A stretch of DNA of 64,000 bases from Hippophae tibetana (GCA_037013495.1 CM072810.1:106110898-106174897); one strand, 5' to 3'; positions 37,659 through 49,541 are shown, numbered from the stretch's first letter. Program-made: numbers and translations. The notes: generated by a model not told the origin, from the sequence alone.

Positions 37659-37813
37659 TTGACCGAGCCGTGAGCCTGTTGACCGAGCTGCTGATCGAGC
37701 CGCCAAGCCATTTGACCGAGCCGTCGAACCGAGTTGACCGAGGCGTGAAGCCTGTTGACCGAGCCGCCGAAACAGTTGACCAAAAATTTGATCATTGACT
37801 TTGACTGTTGACC
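37659..37813 (+). promoter_or_regulatory. Minisatellite with nine TTGAC (W-box core) motifs in the Copia leader
   Basis: TTGAC occurs at 37659, 37679, 37712, 37734, 37755, 37776, 37795, 37801 and 37808. Most are embedded in a GC-rich repeat of the form GTTGACCGAGCCG, spaced 19-22 bp apart. TTGAC(C/T) is the core site of WRKY transcription factors. The array lies between the primer site and the gag ATG. Binding is inferred from the motif only. Confidence 0.6.
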
Positions 37814-37913
37814 AAAAAAACTTAGATTTTCCCGGAGTTCCTCCTAAGGTTTTTTGACGTTCTGAATCCATCTGTGCAATCAGAATTTACAAATTCTCAC
37901 TATATTGAGAATT

Positions 37914-40900
37914 ATGTCAAGTGGAGGTATGACATCGTTTCAAGTCCCCACACTCAACAACGATAACTATGATAATTGGAGTATTAAGATGAAGGCTCTT
38001 TTGGGTGCACATGATGTGTGGGAAGTCGTAGAGAAAGGCTTAAGTGAGCCAGACGAAGAAACTACTCTAACGCAAGTGCAAAAAGAATCTTTGAAGGATT
38101 TGAGAAAGAGAGACAAGAAAGCCCTCTTTCTTATCTATCAAGCCTTAAATGATGATGGGTTTGAGAAAATTTCAGATGTAACATCTTCCAAAGCAGCGTG
38201 GAATAAGCTTCAAATTTCTTTCAAAGGAGCCGAGAAAGTGAAGAAGGTTCATCTCCAAACACTAAGAGGTGAGTTTGAATCTCTACATATGAAAGGTTCC
38301 GAATCTATTTCTGATTATTTCTCGAGAGTCACAGTTGTTTCTAATCAATTAAAAAGAAACGGTGAGATGTTGGGAGATGTTAGAATAATGGAAAAGATAC
38401 TTCGTTCATTAGATTCCAAATTTGAACACATCGTCGTGACGATTGAGGAAACAAAAGATTTGGAAGAAATGACCATTGATGAACTCAATGGGTCATTACA
38501 AGCATATGAAGAAAAGCATAAGAAGAAGCAAGGGATCACTGAGCAACTCTTCAAGATGCAATTCAAAGATAAGCATGAAAGCCAAGGCAATGACAGAAAC
38601 CAACGTGGCCGAGGTAGAGGTAAAGGTGGTGGACGAGGTGGAAGCCACGGTCGTGGACGAGGTTGGAATTACAATAACAATTCCAACAACTTTGAGAGAG
38701 TAGAAAGCTCAACACAAAGTCGAGGAAGAGGTAATATGAACTCAAGGTATGACAAATCTCAAGTTCAATGCTATAATTGTCAGAAATTTGGACATTATGC
38801 TTCAGAATGTAGAACTCCTAATAATAGAGTAGATGAGAAAATCAACTACATAGAGGAGAAGACAGATGTGAAAGAAACTCTTTTTCTAGCACGGAAGAAG
38901 GGTGATAGTAGTCAACCAAATGCCTGGTATCTTGACAGCGGTGCAAGAAACCATATGTGTGGAAGGAAAGACATGTTCGTGGAACTAGATGAGTTAGTAA
39001 GTGGAAATGTCTCATTTGGAGATGATTCAAACGTAGCAGTGAAAGGAAGAGGTAACATTCTTATTCGTTTGAAAGATGGGCAACATCAATTTATTTCCAA
39101 TGTTTACTATGTCCCAAATATGAAAAGTAACATCTTAAGTTTAGGACAATTGTTAGAGAAAGGTTATGATATTCATATGAAGGATTATAATCTTTCTATA
39201 AAACATGATAAGAATAACCTCATTGCTAACGTACCGATGTCAAAGAATAGAATGTTCTTGATCAACATACAAAATGACATTGCAAAGTGTCTGAAAGCCT
39301 GCTATAAAGATGCATCGTGGCTATGGCATCTTCGATTTGGACATCTCAATTTTAGAGGATTGGAGATGTTGTCTAAAAAGGAGATGGTGAAGGGACTACC
39401 TTGCATTAACCATCCTGATCAACTTTGTGAAGGGTGCCTACTCGGAAAACAATTCCGAAAAAGCTTTCCAAAGGAGTCACACTCAAGAGCCAAGAAGCCA
39501 CTGGAGCTAATCTATACTGATGTGTGCGGAACGATCAAGCCTAGCTCTCTCGGTAACAGTAACTATTTTCTTCTTTTTATTGATGATTTTTCAAGAAAAA
39601 CTTGGGTATATTTCTTGAAATAGAAATCAGAAGTTTTTGAAGTATTCAAAAGGTTCAAAGCTACAGTGGAGAGAGAAAGCGGTAGAAAAATCAAAGCCAT
39701 GAGATCAGACCGAGGTGGAGAATTTACATCCAAGGAGTTTCAAGAGTTCTGTGAAGCAAATGGAATTCATAGATCTTTAACAGTGCCAAGATCCCCCCAA
39801 CAGAATGGTGTAGCTGAAAGAAAGAACCGAACAATCCTCAATATGACACGAAGCATGCTCAAAAGCAAAAAACTACCCAAAGCTTTTTGGGCAGAAGCAG
39901 TAGCATGTGCAGTTTACTTGTCAAACCGATCTCCAATAAGAAGTGTATGGGGAAAGACACCGCAAGAGGCATGGAGTGGAAGAAAGTCTGGTATTTCCCA
40001 CCTAAGAGTCTTTGGAAGTATAGCCCATGTTCATGTACCGGATGAGAGAAGAACGAAGCTTGATGATAAAAGTGAGAGTTTTATCTTCATCGGTTATGAT
40101 GCTAATTCAAAGGGCTATAAATTGTACAACCCACACAATAAGAAAATTGTGATTAGTCGAGATGTGGTATTCGACAAAGAAGGAGAATGGGATTTTAACT
40201 CTCATGCAGATAACTTCAATTTCTTTCCTCAGTTTAAAGAAGATGAGCAGACAATGAGGGAGCAATCTGTAGAAATTCAACAAGAGCCAACGACTCCACC
40301 TACTTCACCAATGCCAACCACTCATGAAGATCTGTCATCATCTTCAAGTGGAAGATACATCAAATGGATGTAAAATCTGCTTTTCTAAACGGAGTCCTTG
40401 AAGAAGAAGTCTACATTAAGCAACCATCAGGCTATGAAGCAAAAGGTCACAAAAACAAGGTATTGAAGTTGAAGAAAGCTCTTTATGGGTTAAAGCAAGC
40501 ACCAAGAGCATGGAATAACCGCATCGACAAATACTTTCTGGAGAACAACTTCACCAAGTGTCCCTATGAATATTCACTCTACGTCAAGATTGAAGGTGAC
40601 GATATTCTAATCGTTTGCCTATACGTAGATGATCTCATCTTCACTGGAAGTAATCCGAAGCTATTTGAAGATTTTAAGAAGGTGATGATCCGAGAGTTCG
40701 AAATGACAGATATCGGGTTAATGACATACTACCTTGGAATTGAAGTGAGGCAAAAGGAAGAAGGCATATTTATCTCTCAAGAAAGCTATGCAAGGGAGAT
40801 ACTAAAGAAGTTCAAAATGAACGATTCCAAGCCAATCAACACACCAGTGGAATGTGGAATCAAACTATCCAAGCATGAAGATGGTGAAAGTGTGTATCCA

Positions 40901-41519
40901 ACATTTTTCAAAAGTTTTAGTTGGAAGTCTGCGTTATCTCACATGCACAAGGCCTGACATCTTGTATGCCGTTGGATTGATTATCCGTTATATGGAGAAA
41001 CCAACAATCACCCATTTCAAAGCTACAAAAAGAATCCTACGCTATTTGAAAGGTACAATTAATTTTAGCTTGTTCTATTCAGCTTCTAATGATTACAAGC
41101 TTGTTGGATATAGTGATAGCGATTTTGGTTGAGATATAGATGATCGAAAAAGCACTTCCGGATTTGTGTTTTTCATGGGAGATATTGCTTTTACATGGAT
41201 GTCGAAAAAGCAACTGATTGTCACCTTGTCTAGCTGTGAAGCAGAATATGTAGTAGCTACCTCATGTGTTTGCCATGCAATTTGGCTGAGAAACTTGTTA
41301 AAGGAGCTAAGTATGACACAAGAGAATCCAACCAAAATTTGTGTCGATAACAAGTCAAGTATTGCCTTAGCCAAAAATCCTGTTTTCCATGATCGAAGCA
41401 AACACATAGATACTCGATATCATTACATCAGAGAGTGCATCACAAGAAAGGATGTACAACTCGAGTATGTAAAATCACAAGATCAAATTGTCGACATCTT
41501 CACTAAACCGCTCAAGTAA
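37914..41519 (+). pseudogene. Copia gag-pol polyprotein, disrupted
   Basis: Starts at the ATG at 37914. Domains in order: UBN2-type gag; Arg/Gly-rich stretch; CCHC zinc knuckle (Cys-Tyr-Asn-Cys...His...Cys, about 38770-38810); protease with Asp-Ser-Gly-Ala (about 38935); GAG-pre-integrase HHCC (about 39325-39435); integrase core (Asp near 39517, DDFSRK near 39582); RT with the MDVKSAFLNG and YVDD (about 40622) motifs; RNase H ending near 41519. Four defects are visible: TAG at 39621-39623 in the integrase; a deletion joining the integrase C-terminal region to the middle of RT near 40345-40360, which also shifts frame and removes the N-terminal part of RT; a one-base insertion near 40910; and TGA at 41130-41132 in RNase H. 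Apart from these the frame is open and conserved, matching the low LTR divergence. Confidence 0.95.
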
Positions 41520-41577
41520 GAAGACTTTGTCAGATTGAGAAATTTGCTCGGCATCATAAAACAAGTTTAAGGGGGAG

Positions 41578-41955
41578 CGTTGGTTTGTAAACTTGTTTAC
41601 AAGCCCAAAGAAATCAAAAAAACAAACTTTGAAATATTCTAGCCCATTTGAAGTCCAGCTCGTGGAAGCTTCTATGGTGATGATCTGGATTGATAAGGAT
41701 ACAGCTCATGGTTGGTGGGAAGAAGAAAAATCAATGGGTTAGGTAAGAAGATAAGTGTATGGTTTAGATTGTTTTGGTAGGTTTATATTGTGTGGTTTAG
41801 ATTTATTAGTTGTTTCTATAAATACCTCTTAGTAGCAATGTAATAATCAAGTTAAAGAAATCAGAAACAAAAATTCAATAATTTCTGAGTGTTTCTGGAA
41901 AATTGTTCTTGAGTGTTCTTGAGTTTTCAGAGTTTTGATCCATAATTTTCCAACA
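41578..41955 (+). repeat. 3' LTR of the Copia element
   Basis: Same length as the 5' LTR, with eight substitutions. Its first base is C instead of T (CGTTGG), so the usual TG terminus is lost. Followed by the target duplication GTTTA (41956-41960). Confidence 0.95.
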
Positions 41956-42029
41956 GTTTACCCTTCAAGAGAAATTAAAATGATTTATCCATCCTGAATT
42001 GTAAGTGCTTGCATAACAATCATTCCTAA

Positions 42030-42870
42030 CATTTTTGTCAAATTACATTCCTTTTCATGTCTCATTCTCACTCGTAGTTTAATATTACCAATTATCGTAA
42101 CAATTTTTCTACTAAAGCTAACCAAGAGAGTTTTTCATGGCCAATAAATTGAGACAATATTTTCATTACTTCCAAGGTGTATGAGAAAATGATATCTACT
42201 AAGGATTTCATATCTATTAAAACTCTTTTTAGAAACAATCTCCAACAAAGAGGCCAGTTAATGACAAGTTAATGACAAGAGAGTCATCCTGTAGGAAATT
42301 CACTCCAACCTTATGTTCTTTAGTGAATTTGATTGGATAGGGATTATAAATCATTTGTTCTGCATTTACTGAATTTACCCACAATTACTCAAATGTTCTT
42401 TTCGGGCATTATAGGTAGCCTTTCATGAAGTGGATCCCTCGTATATGACATATAACACCCTTCTTTCTTCTGGTAGATCTTGTCCTTCTTATCATCATTG
42501 TTGACATTAAAGCTTTTAGGATTCTTGAAGGTTACTTAAATTTTACTTTCTTTTCTTACATGATTAGGTAAATAGTAAAAAAATTTAAGAAAATCTCTGT
42601 ATTTAATAACATACTATTGTGAAGAGCTGTAATAGCCTTCACATGTTTATTTTGACATGTAATTTTTCTCTTGCTTGCTTTTACACTTGCTCAACTAGTT
42701 ACATACTACTTGCACTTCTACTCTCTTCATTGACGCTTCAAAGAACTCAATATTTGATAAATTTTCACTTAATTATCTTTCCTTATTTGAATGAAAGCAT
42801 TGTTCTTTAAAGTTCGTTTATTTGAAGGATTATGTGGTATGTTTTGATTGAATTGTTGACCCTTTGTATA
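42030..42870 (-). mobile_element. Ty3/gypsy gag-protease fragment, copy B
   Basis: Second copy of the segment at 36236-37060, same orientation. Minus-strand pieces include Asp-Asp-Ser-Leu-Val-Ile-Asn and Lys-Arg-Val-Leu-Ile-Asp-Met-Lys-Ser-Leu-Val-Asp-Ile-Ile-Phe-Ser, resembling the gypsy retropepsin active-site region with the Thr/Ser-Gly of the catalytic triplet changed. Without the Copia insertion the two copies would be about 0.1 kb apart, so they form a tandem duplication. Confidence 0.6.
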
Positions 42871-43320
42871 GTCATAGTAAGTCCACTTAATATTGATTAA
42901 TTAGTAAACTCAAAAAAATATGTAAATAGGATTCTTAATTAATTAATCTTCTTTGATCATGATAGAATTAATTAATTGATAAAATTAAGTTAAATTATAT
43001 TATTTAATTATAAATTAATATTTAGTTTATTATTAATTTATAATTAAAGATATTTTAAATCATTTAATTTAATCTCAATTAATTAATAATTTCATTAATA
43101 ATTTCTCTATTATATATAATAGCACTACCTCGCCAAGACATAAAAAATTTATTGGTTGTGATGCACATTGAATTTATAATCTTTTACATTTTAGTTCATT
43201 ACGACTTGGATGAATTGACATTAATTGTTCTATTTTTTATTCTTTTTGTTCGTGTTTGTCTAGAATTCTTAGAAAACCACTTTAAGTTACAAAACACAAT
43301 AATACCCTTCAAACAAGATA
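42871..43320. other. AT-rich intergenic DNA
   Basis: No gene recognised. Confidence 0.4.
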
Positions 43321-44372
43321 CACTACAAGAAAAATACAATATCTAGGACAAAAAATTGAACGTAATTTCAGTGCAACGGAAAATAATGTCGAGGGAAGAT
43401 ATAACTATTGAGGAGGAAATGGTTGACTCTATATTTGTTATTTGTTATGTAATCTAATTATTCAGTCAATATCAATGATATTCTTTTATCCACTTCATTC
43501 TATGCAGATGCTCATTCAATCAATTTAAAACATTAAGAATGTTAATTATCTTTGTTAATGTATATCTAGTAACATATTAATGTATATATATATCTATTAA
43601 TGTATATCTATTTACTTTAGTTATATTTATATTTAGTTGTTTTAGAAATATCTAATTACTTGTAATTTCTATATAAAGGTAACATATATATTCATTTGAA
43701 TCACAAAATAGAATACAATCATTAAATATTTCTAACATAATAATGTTAAATATTTCTAACAATCTTATTCACAATTAAGAGTAAATTTAGCGGCCCATAT
43801 ACTTACTTAGGAAAAGTGTGCGTAGAATCTTGATCATTTCTGGAATCTAAATTATATATCCTTTAAAAGCAACCTTTAAGTTGGGCCTTGGTTTTTAGCA
43901 CATTCTGTTTGTACTTTGTAGACCAGGAACGCTGTAAAAAATTCTTATATTCTAGCTTAACTTTCTTTTGTTATTTTAATTCCTATATTGTGGTGTTATT
44001 CCTATAATGGAAGTTCCTATTAAAACTTATTGCATTCTAACTATGATTTTTTTATTGCATACAATACGTTTCACGTCTCACTTTTGGTGTTTTCTGTCAC
44101 AAGTTTTTTTTATTGAAGAAAAGATTATATATGGTACATTTTCAGCTGCTTTACTTTTGCTTTGCAGTGTTTGCTAAAGGCTGTAAGTGATAAAAGGAAG
44201 GCAAGCTGCTACAAATATTAATACAGCATTTTTGCAGCATATATGTAGTGCTATTATATATAATAGAGAATATAAAAACTGCATCTTTATATACAGCTTT
44301 TCTAAAAACGCTGCAAAGTATACATTGCAGCATTTTAGGAATGCTGCAAAATGTGGATATTCTTGTATTGTG
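43321..44372. mobile_element. Possible CACTA-type DNA transposon remnant
   Basis: 43321 starts CACTACAAGAAAAA, a typical CACTA terminal sequence in plants. At 44150-44360 there are repeated GCAGC/GCTGC words in both orientations, like CACTA subterminal repeats, ending ATATTCTTGTATTGTG (a diverged inverted terminus). An alternative right end near 45620 is suggested by CCTAGAT with adjacent CAAA-rich sequence in inverted orientation relative to 43340-43355. No transposase. Borders are therefore uncertain. Confidence 0.3.
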
Positions 44373-46693
44373 TATTGTTGCAACAAAAAGTAAAAGACTT
44401 CCCAATAGACTTCTTTTAAAAAAAAATTCAAATTTCTATGTTATTAATATATTTTTATTAACTGGACTTGTGTTTTACTTTCTTTGTATCAACTAGAGCA
44501 CTTGCTATCATTCCAGTTGAGGCAATGGCTCAACAGGTTTTTATGGTTTTGTGTTATTCCCTCATTAAACTTAATGTATTTGTAGTTTTTGATCTTTTCA
44601 TGTAAACTTCACTTTTTACTGATCAATATTATTCCTAAAATATTAGTTTCATGCTACTAGGCATGCCAGATATATAGGTAATGGCTTTCACGTGTCTTAT
44701 AACCTTCAGATTTTCTTGTTATTTTTCAATTTATGTTTCACATTTCTTATTGTAATATGATTTGCATAGTAATACATTTTTTTATTTTTATTTTAATTAA
44801 CTTGTATGCTAACATATTTTGAAAATGTATGCAGAACAATAATGCAGTGTCAAAAGCTTTAAACCACCTGCTGAAGCTTTAGATGCTGACCTCATGTGAG
44901 TTTCATTATTTTAGCTTTATAATCCTTATTTAATTATACTCTCTTGATTGTGCTTATTTGAATTCAGCTAATATTTTCTAGGATAATAAATGGTACATTT
45001 CAGATCAAAACTTTTTCTGCATATATATTTGTCCATTTTTTTTTTCAAAAGGTAAATAATAATAATAATAATAATAAAAAGATCATTCCCCAATAGAAAT
45101 TATTTTAACTAGTTGTGAGAGCAAAAATTTAGGAAGTTGATCAGGAAGAGATACTATTGATTATTACTGCTTTCTTTTGAGAAGGAAACTAATAAAGAAA
45201 TGAAATGTTTGGTTATGAGAATAAGATTTAGGAAGTTTAAATGATGAGAAAATTTTGAAGTCATTAGATGAGTAGCAATATTTGTTACAACTATTTGTTA
45301 GAATAATTTGTGTGGGAATAATCCCATAATACTAACAATAATAATAGTATTAAAAGAATAATAATAGCTTAAAAAGGACTAATTACACTAAAACAATCTA
45401 TTATATATATAAGATAAATTTGTTAGTACTTGAAAATTATAAATTCATTTTAGATATGATTTAAGGACGAATTTTTATTTCATTCTTGTAATAATTTCTG
45501 AGATTTGATTAATACGACGAAAAGATCTACAAAATATTTTGTCATTGAATCATTTTAAGACGAAATTGTAACTTTCAAGGACAAAAAAATTTGCCCTAGA
45601 TAATTTTTTTTTAGCAATAAAAGTAAAATATAATATTTAAAAACATAAAAAATAATAAGTATAAATAACGTTCATCAATGATGGTTATGTCCTCGTTTGG
45701 AGTTGGTTGTTTTGTTTGACTGTGTGGTGTTTTCTTAATTAAATTTGGATTTGGTGTTTTGATACTATCTATTTAATATTGCTTTGCCATTATTATTATT
45801 ATTACTATTTTTTTTGGCTTAAACACTATTTGACTCTTACTAGTTTGAGTGCTAGCTGGATAGTTAGGGTGTCTTTTGTCAGTATTTGCAGTCACTATTA
45901 TGTTGATTCTTCTTAACTTGCAATAAACACAAAACATCTTCATTCATTCCAAAAATTATTTCATTAAAATTGAAAAGGAAAGAATAGATATATTAAAAAT
46001 GAATTAAGATGATTGCAAGGCAAGACCAAGTCTAACACATATAATAGTGACAAGATTCACTCTTTCCTATATTAAATTATATACTTTCAACCACATTAAA
46101 TTAAATACTATCTATAAAATAGATATGTTAATAAATATAACTCGGTTATTAATTATTAAACAAACTTGTGTGTAGGTAGCTTAATTTTGCATGTATGAAA
46201 GACCTGAAGTTCCGAATATTATAGAAAAATGTAACTTTCATTAATACGCAGAAGCTAGCTAGCTCAATAAACAATTTCCTAATTTGCTATTTAATTCTTG
46301 TGAATAATCAACTTGCACTTGAGTTAGGTCAGATTCTTGATAATGCTTCGTCCAACATACCACTTTCTTCTAACCGTAGCTAAAGTGGATTACAGTTCGG
46401 AAATCCATAAGATGCACTTATATATAAACTAAATTAATAGATATTATATGATATTTATTAAGCAATATAATGACTTGATATAGATATAAAATGAGTACAA
46501 GTTACATATATGCATAATTCTGATAAAACATGACTCTCTAACCTAATCACCGTGAATCTAAATTTAAATCTTACATTATAATATTTTATTTATTTAATAA
46601 AAAAAATTATTGTATTTTTTTAAAATATTATTATTATTTAATACATTAATACGACATAAATATGCAACAATACTAACAAGTTTAGTTAGCAAT
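44373..46693. other. Intergenic DNA with exon-like scraps and AT microsatellites
   Basis: Between 44495 and 44900 two short exon-like patches with GT-type borders are visible (Arg-Ala-Leu-Ala-Ile-Ile-Pro-Val-Glu-Ala-Met-Ala-Gln-Gln, then after GCAG a patch ending near 44895). The source gene was not recognised. An AAT microsatellite lies at about 45053-45077. Confidence 0.3.
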
Positions 46694-47187
46694 CACTAAT
46701 ACAATATATGTTTTTGGTTTCGAAATTTTAACTTTGATTTTTTTAAAAACCGAGTCAATAAGATTTTGACCACGGTTTAATAAAAACAAAGGGCATAGTA
46801 TATATATATATATAACATCGATTTTTATTAATAATCATGGCTATAAGTTAAATTATAAAAAATATTTAAATATATATATAAATAAATTTATATAACAACG
46901 ATTATTAAATAGTTGTAATTATAATTAAAATAACAAAAATAATATTTTTAAAATCAAAATGACATAACATACTATATGTCATTCATTTAAAAATAAATAA
47001 AAAATTACTTTATAATTTTTTTATTTTTCTCTATTATTAATTTAATTTAATTTAATGTATTTTATTTCTTTTATAATATATATATATATATATATCAAAA
47101 TTTTCACTTTTTTTTCTCTTTCTTCTTTTTTCCATTTTTTTTATAATTAAATTCCTATTACTTATATATATTAATATATAATTTCTA

Positions 47188-47189
<2 letters not shown>

Positions 47190-47237
<48 letters not shown>
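47190..47237. repeat. (TA)n microsatellite
   Basis: About 22 TA units. Shorter TA tracts occur at about 46798-46814 and 47078-47095. Confidence 0.95.
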
Positions 47238-47241
<4 letters not shown>

Positions 47242-48775
47242 TCCCTTATCAGCGTAAGTATCTTCTTTTTTACCTAAATCATTTCTAGCCTCTTGAGCTC
47301 ACGTCTTTTCCCCTCTCAACGAGCAGTGCTGCATCGCGCCACCTCACATCGGGACTCAAGAAATTAATGATGACCTTCCCCAATAGTTCTTCCTTTCCAG
47401 CATCTCACTCGACATTTACAGCAGCTATTTCCCTCTATCTTCTTCTTTTCTCTCTGTTTTGTTCTGTTCATATTATCATGTTCGCACCTTATCGACCAGT
47501 TGTTTGTACTATCGTTGCTCATGACCCAAATCAGAGTAAGTATTGTTTCCAAAATCCAGTTCGATCTTAGATTTCGTGGTTAACTTGATTTGATTTTTTT
47601 CAAGATCTAGGGTTCATTTTGTTTCCCAATTTTTCTTGTGTTTTACTTTTGTTTTGTATTTTAGGGTTAACTTGAGTTTGTAGGATCCTATTTGTTGCTT
47701 GTTTCTGTTTGGATTGAAAATTTCTATTTGGATTGAAAATTTCTATTTGAGGTAACTTGTTCTATGGCTTGTATAATTTCTTTTATTTTCTGCTGTGAAT
47801 TAAGAAGTGTGGGTTTAATTTTTTTTAATTTCTGGTTGGGCAAGTTTGGCTTGTGAATTAATGCAACCCGTCAGAGTGTTTGGTATAGAGTTTTGGTTTT
47901 TGGATTCATTGGCTTCATTTGTTCCCTCATATTTTAGTTGTAGTAGTTTAATGACATATGTTCTAACCTTCTCCTTATAGGTAGAGCTAGCACATGGTGG
48001 ACGTGGACATTCTTCTTCTTTAATGGATTTACTTTTGTGCTTTATTAATTTTTTCCCCTCTGAATTATTTTCTTTGTATGCTTAAGTTGTTTTATGTGTT
48101 TCTTATTACAATTTTAAAGACAGATATGATCTAGTAAGGTTCATAAAAATAATTCAGAAAGCTAGACTCTATGCTTAACTTCGCATTGAACCTTCTGACC
48201 TGGTGTTGTGTCTGTGCTGATGCCTAGGGTCAAGTATAGTTCTATTAAAAAAAAACTTTGGTTTGATCGTGTACTAATATGTTGTTTTTTAATTATATTA
48301 ATTAATTGTTGAATATATTAGTACCTATGTTATGCACTTTGTAATATATTGCAAATATATAAAGATTGTTCCTTACATCATATAAAATCATCCTTGGATA
48401 ATCTATATGTATTTGATTATTTTGATAAAATGAAAGCATTTTCTGATGAATTGACTGTTATTAGGCCTATGGATGATTACATGTTATTGTAGTTTTTTTC
48501 TGTTTTCTTTTTCATGGTAGGCACCAGGCGCAGCAGCATCAGGCATACCAAGCCTCAATCTAGAGGGAAGACCATTGATGGATATGAAGATTTTCTAGAA
48601 AATAATGAGAAATCCTTAATGAAGGTTGAGAAATCACTTACATAGACTTGATGAGTTGACATTGAAATGCATATTTAAATAAGTTGCCCCTACTGACCAT
48701 CTCACCATTCTGATAAATATTATACATTGTCTGTCTACTTGTGAGAAAGCAGAAGATGCAGAAAATGAGGATGAA

Positions 48776-49015
48776 ATTTCTAGTACTAGTGCTAGTGTTG
48801 GTACTGGTGCTGGTACTAGTGCTGGTACCGGTGCTGGTGCTGGTGCTGGTACTGGTGCTGGTACTAGTGTACTACGCTGGTGTAGGTGCGCTACGTTGCG
48901 CTACACTCGTGCGCTGGTACTGGTGTGCTGCGCTGGTGCTGATACGCTATGCTAGTACTAGTGCGCTACGTTGGTGCTGGTGCACTTCGCTGCACTAGTG
49001 CTAGTGTTGGTTCTG
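48776..49015 (+). repeat. GCTGGT/GCTAGT-type minisatellite
   Basis: Hexamer-based repeats (GCTGGTACTAGT, GCTGGTGCTGGT and variants) degenerate toward the 3' half into GCGCTACG/GCTGGTGC mixtures. In one frame it follows an acidic stretch (Glu-Asp-Ala-Glu-Asn-Glu-Asp-Glu) and encodes Gly/Ala/Thr/Ser repeats for about 27 residues, so it may have grown within a coding exon. Confidence 0.85.
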
Positions 49016-49314
49016 GTTTATAGAAGATGAAGATGAAGTCAAGAAATACTTGAGAGATTTTTCAATCAGCTGAAAATCCGAAATTATCATTATAATTGTT
49101 TTTGTATCATATTTATACTTGTAATTAATAGTAAAAAGTTAATTTATAATAGTAATTTTTTGTTATGTTTTAGTGTATAATAAATTCTCGAATGTAATTA
49201 TACTTTTAATTTTAATATAATATGATTTTTAATATATTTTTAATAAATTTATTGTAATTTATATTAATTTTTAATATTGTAATTATTAATTTTTTTTTTA
49301 ATTTATGTATACCG

Positions 49315-49541
49315 TATGACCTCAGTTATTAGAAAACCGAGGTCATAGGGGTACTTATGGCCTTGGTTATAAGAAAACCGAGGCCAAAGGGGGTACCTAT
49401 GACATTGGTTATTAGAAAATCGAGGCCAAAAGTCGTTACCAATGGTCTTTCTCATTTAGGTCTCGGTTCTTATAACCGTGACCGTGGCCATAGACCTACG
49501 ACCACGGTTAAAAACCAAGGTCATATGTACTTTTTGTAGTA
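49315..49541. repeat. Palindromic subterminal repeats of the CACTA-like element
   Basis: At least four units carry GACCTCGG or a variant and its inverted form CCGAGGTC around a short AT spacer, so each can fold into a hairpin. Subterminal arrays of this type are transposase-binding regions in CACTA elements. Confidence 0.7.

Larger units (their letters stand above)
37094..41955 (+). mobile_element. Complete-structure Ty1/Copia LTR retrotransposon (4862 bp), coding-defective
   Basis: Two 378-bp LTRs (37094-37471 and 41578-41955), a tRNA-Met primer site (TGGTATCAGAGC, 37475-37486), a polypurine tract AAGGGGGAG just before the 3' LTR, and a perfect 5-bp target duplication. The LTRs differ at 8 of 378 positions (about 2%) and have no indels, so insertion is recent on a plant time scale. 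The single gag-pol frame is damaged (see the gag-pol entry), so the element cannot supply its own proteins. It sits between two copies of a duplicated Ty3/gypsy fragment. Its leader carries a phased array of TTGAC motifs. Confidence 0.97.
46694..49541. mobile_element. CACTA-like non-autonomous DNA transposon with captured sequence
   Basis: The right end reads TTTTTGTAGTA at 49531-49541, one base from the inverted CACTA terminus. It is preceded by repeated palindromic units of about 45 bp (GACCTC-GTTAT...AAAACCGAGGTC) at 49315-49520. The left end at 46694 starts CACTAATACAA; at 46740-46790 it has the same AAACCGAG-TCA/TGACCACGGTTT motif. No transposase frame was seen. The interior contains TA microsatellites, a promoter/leader-like segment with a splice donor near 47534, an exon-like patch after 48523 and a minisatellite. 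A 3-bp target duplication is not evident, so the left border is provisional. Confidence 0.5.

Noticed and set aside
37626-37871. 81-codon minus-strand frame with repeats
   Set aside because: It is the antisense of the TTGACC minisatellite in the Copia leader.
43537-43736. Possible short solo LTR (TGTTAATT...TTTCTAACA with TATAAAGG)
   Set aside because: Ends are plausible for a Copia LTR, but no target duplication or second copy was found.
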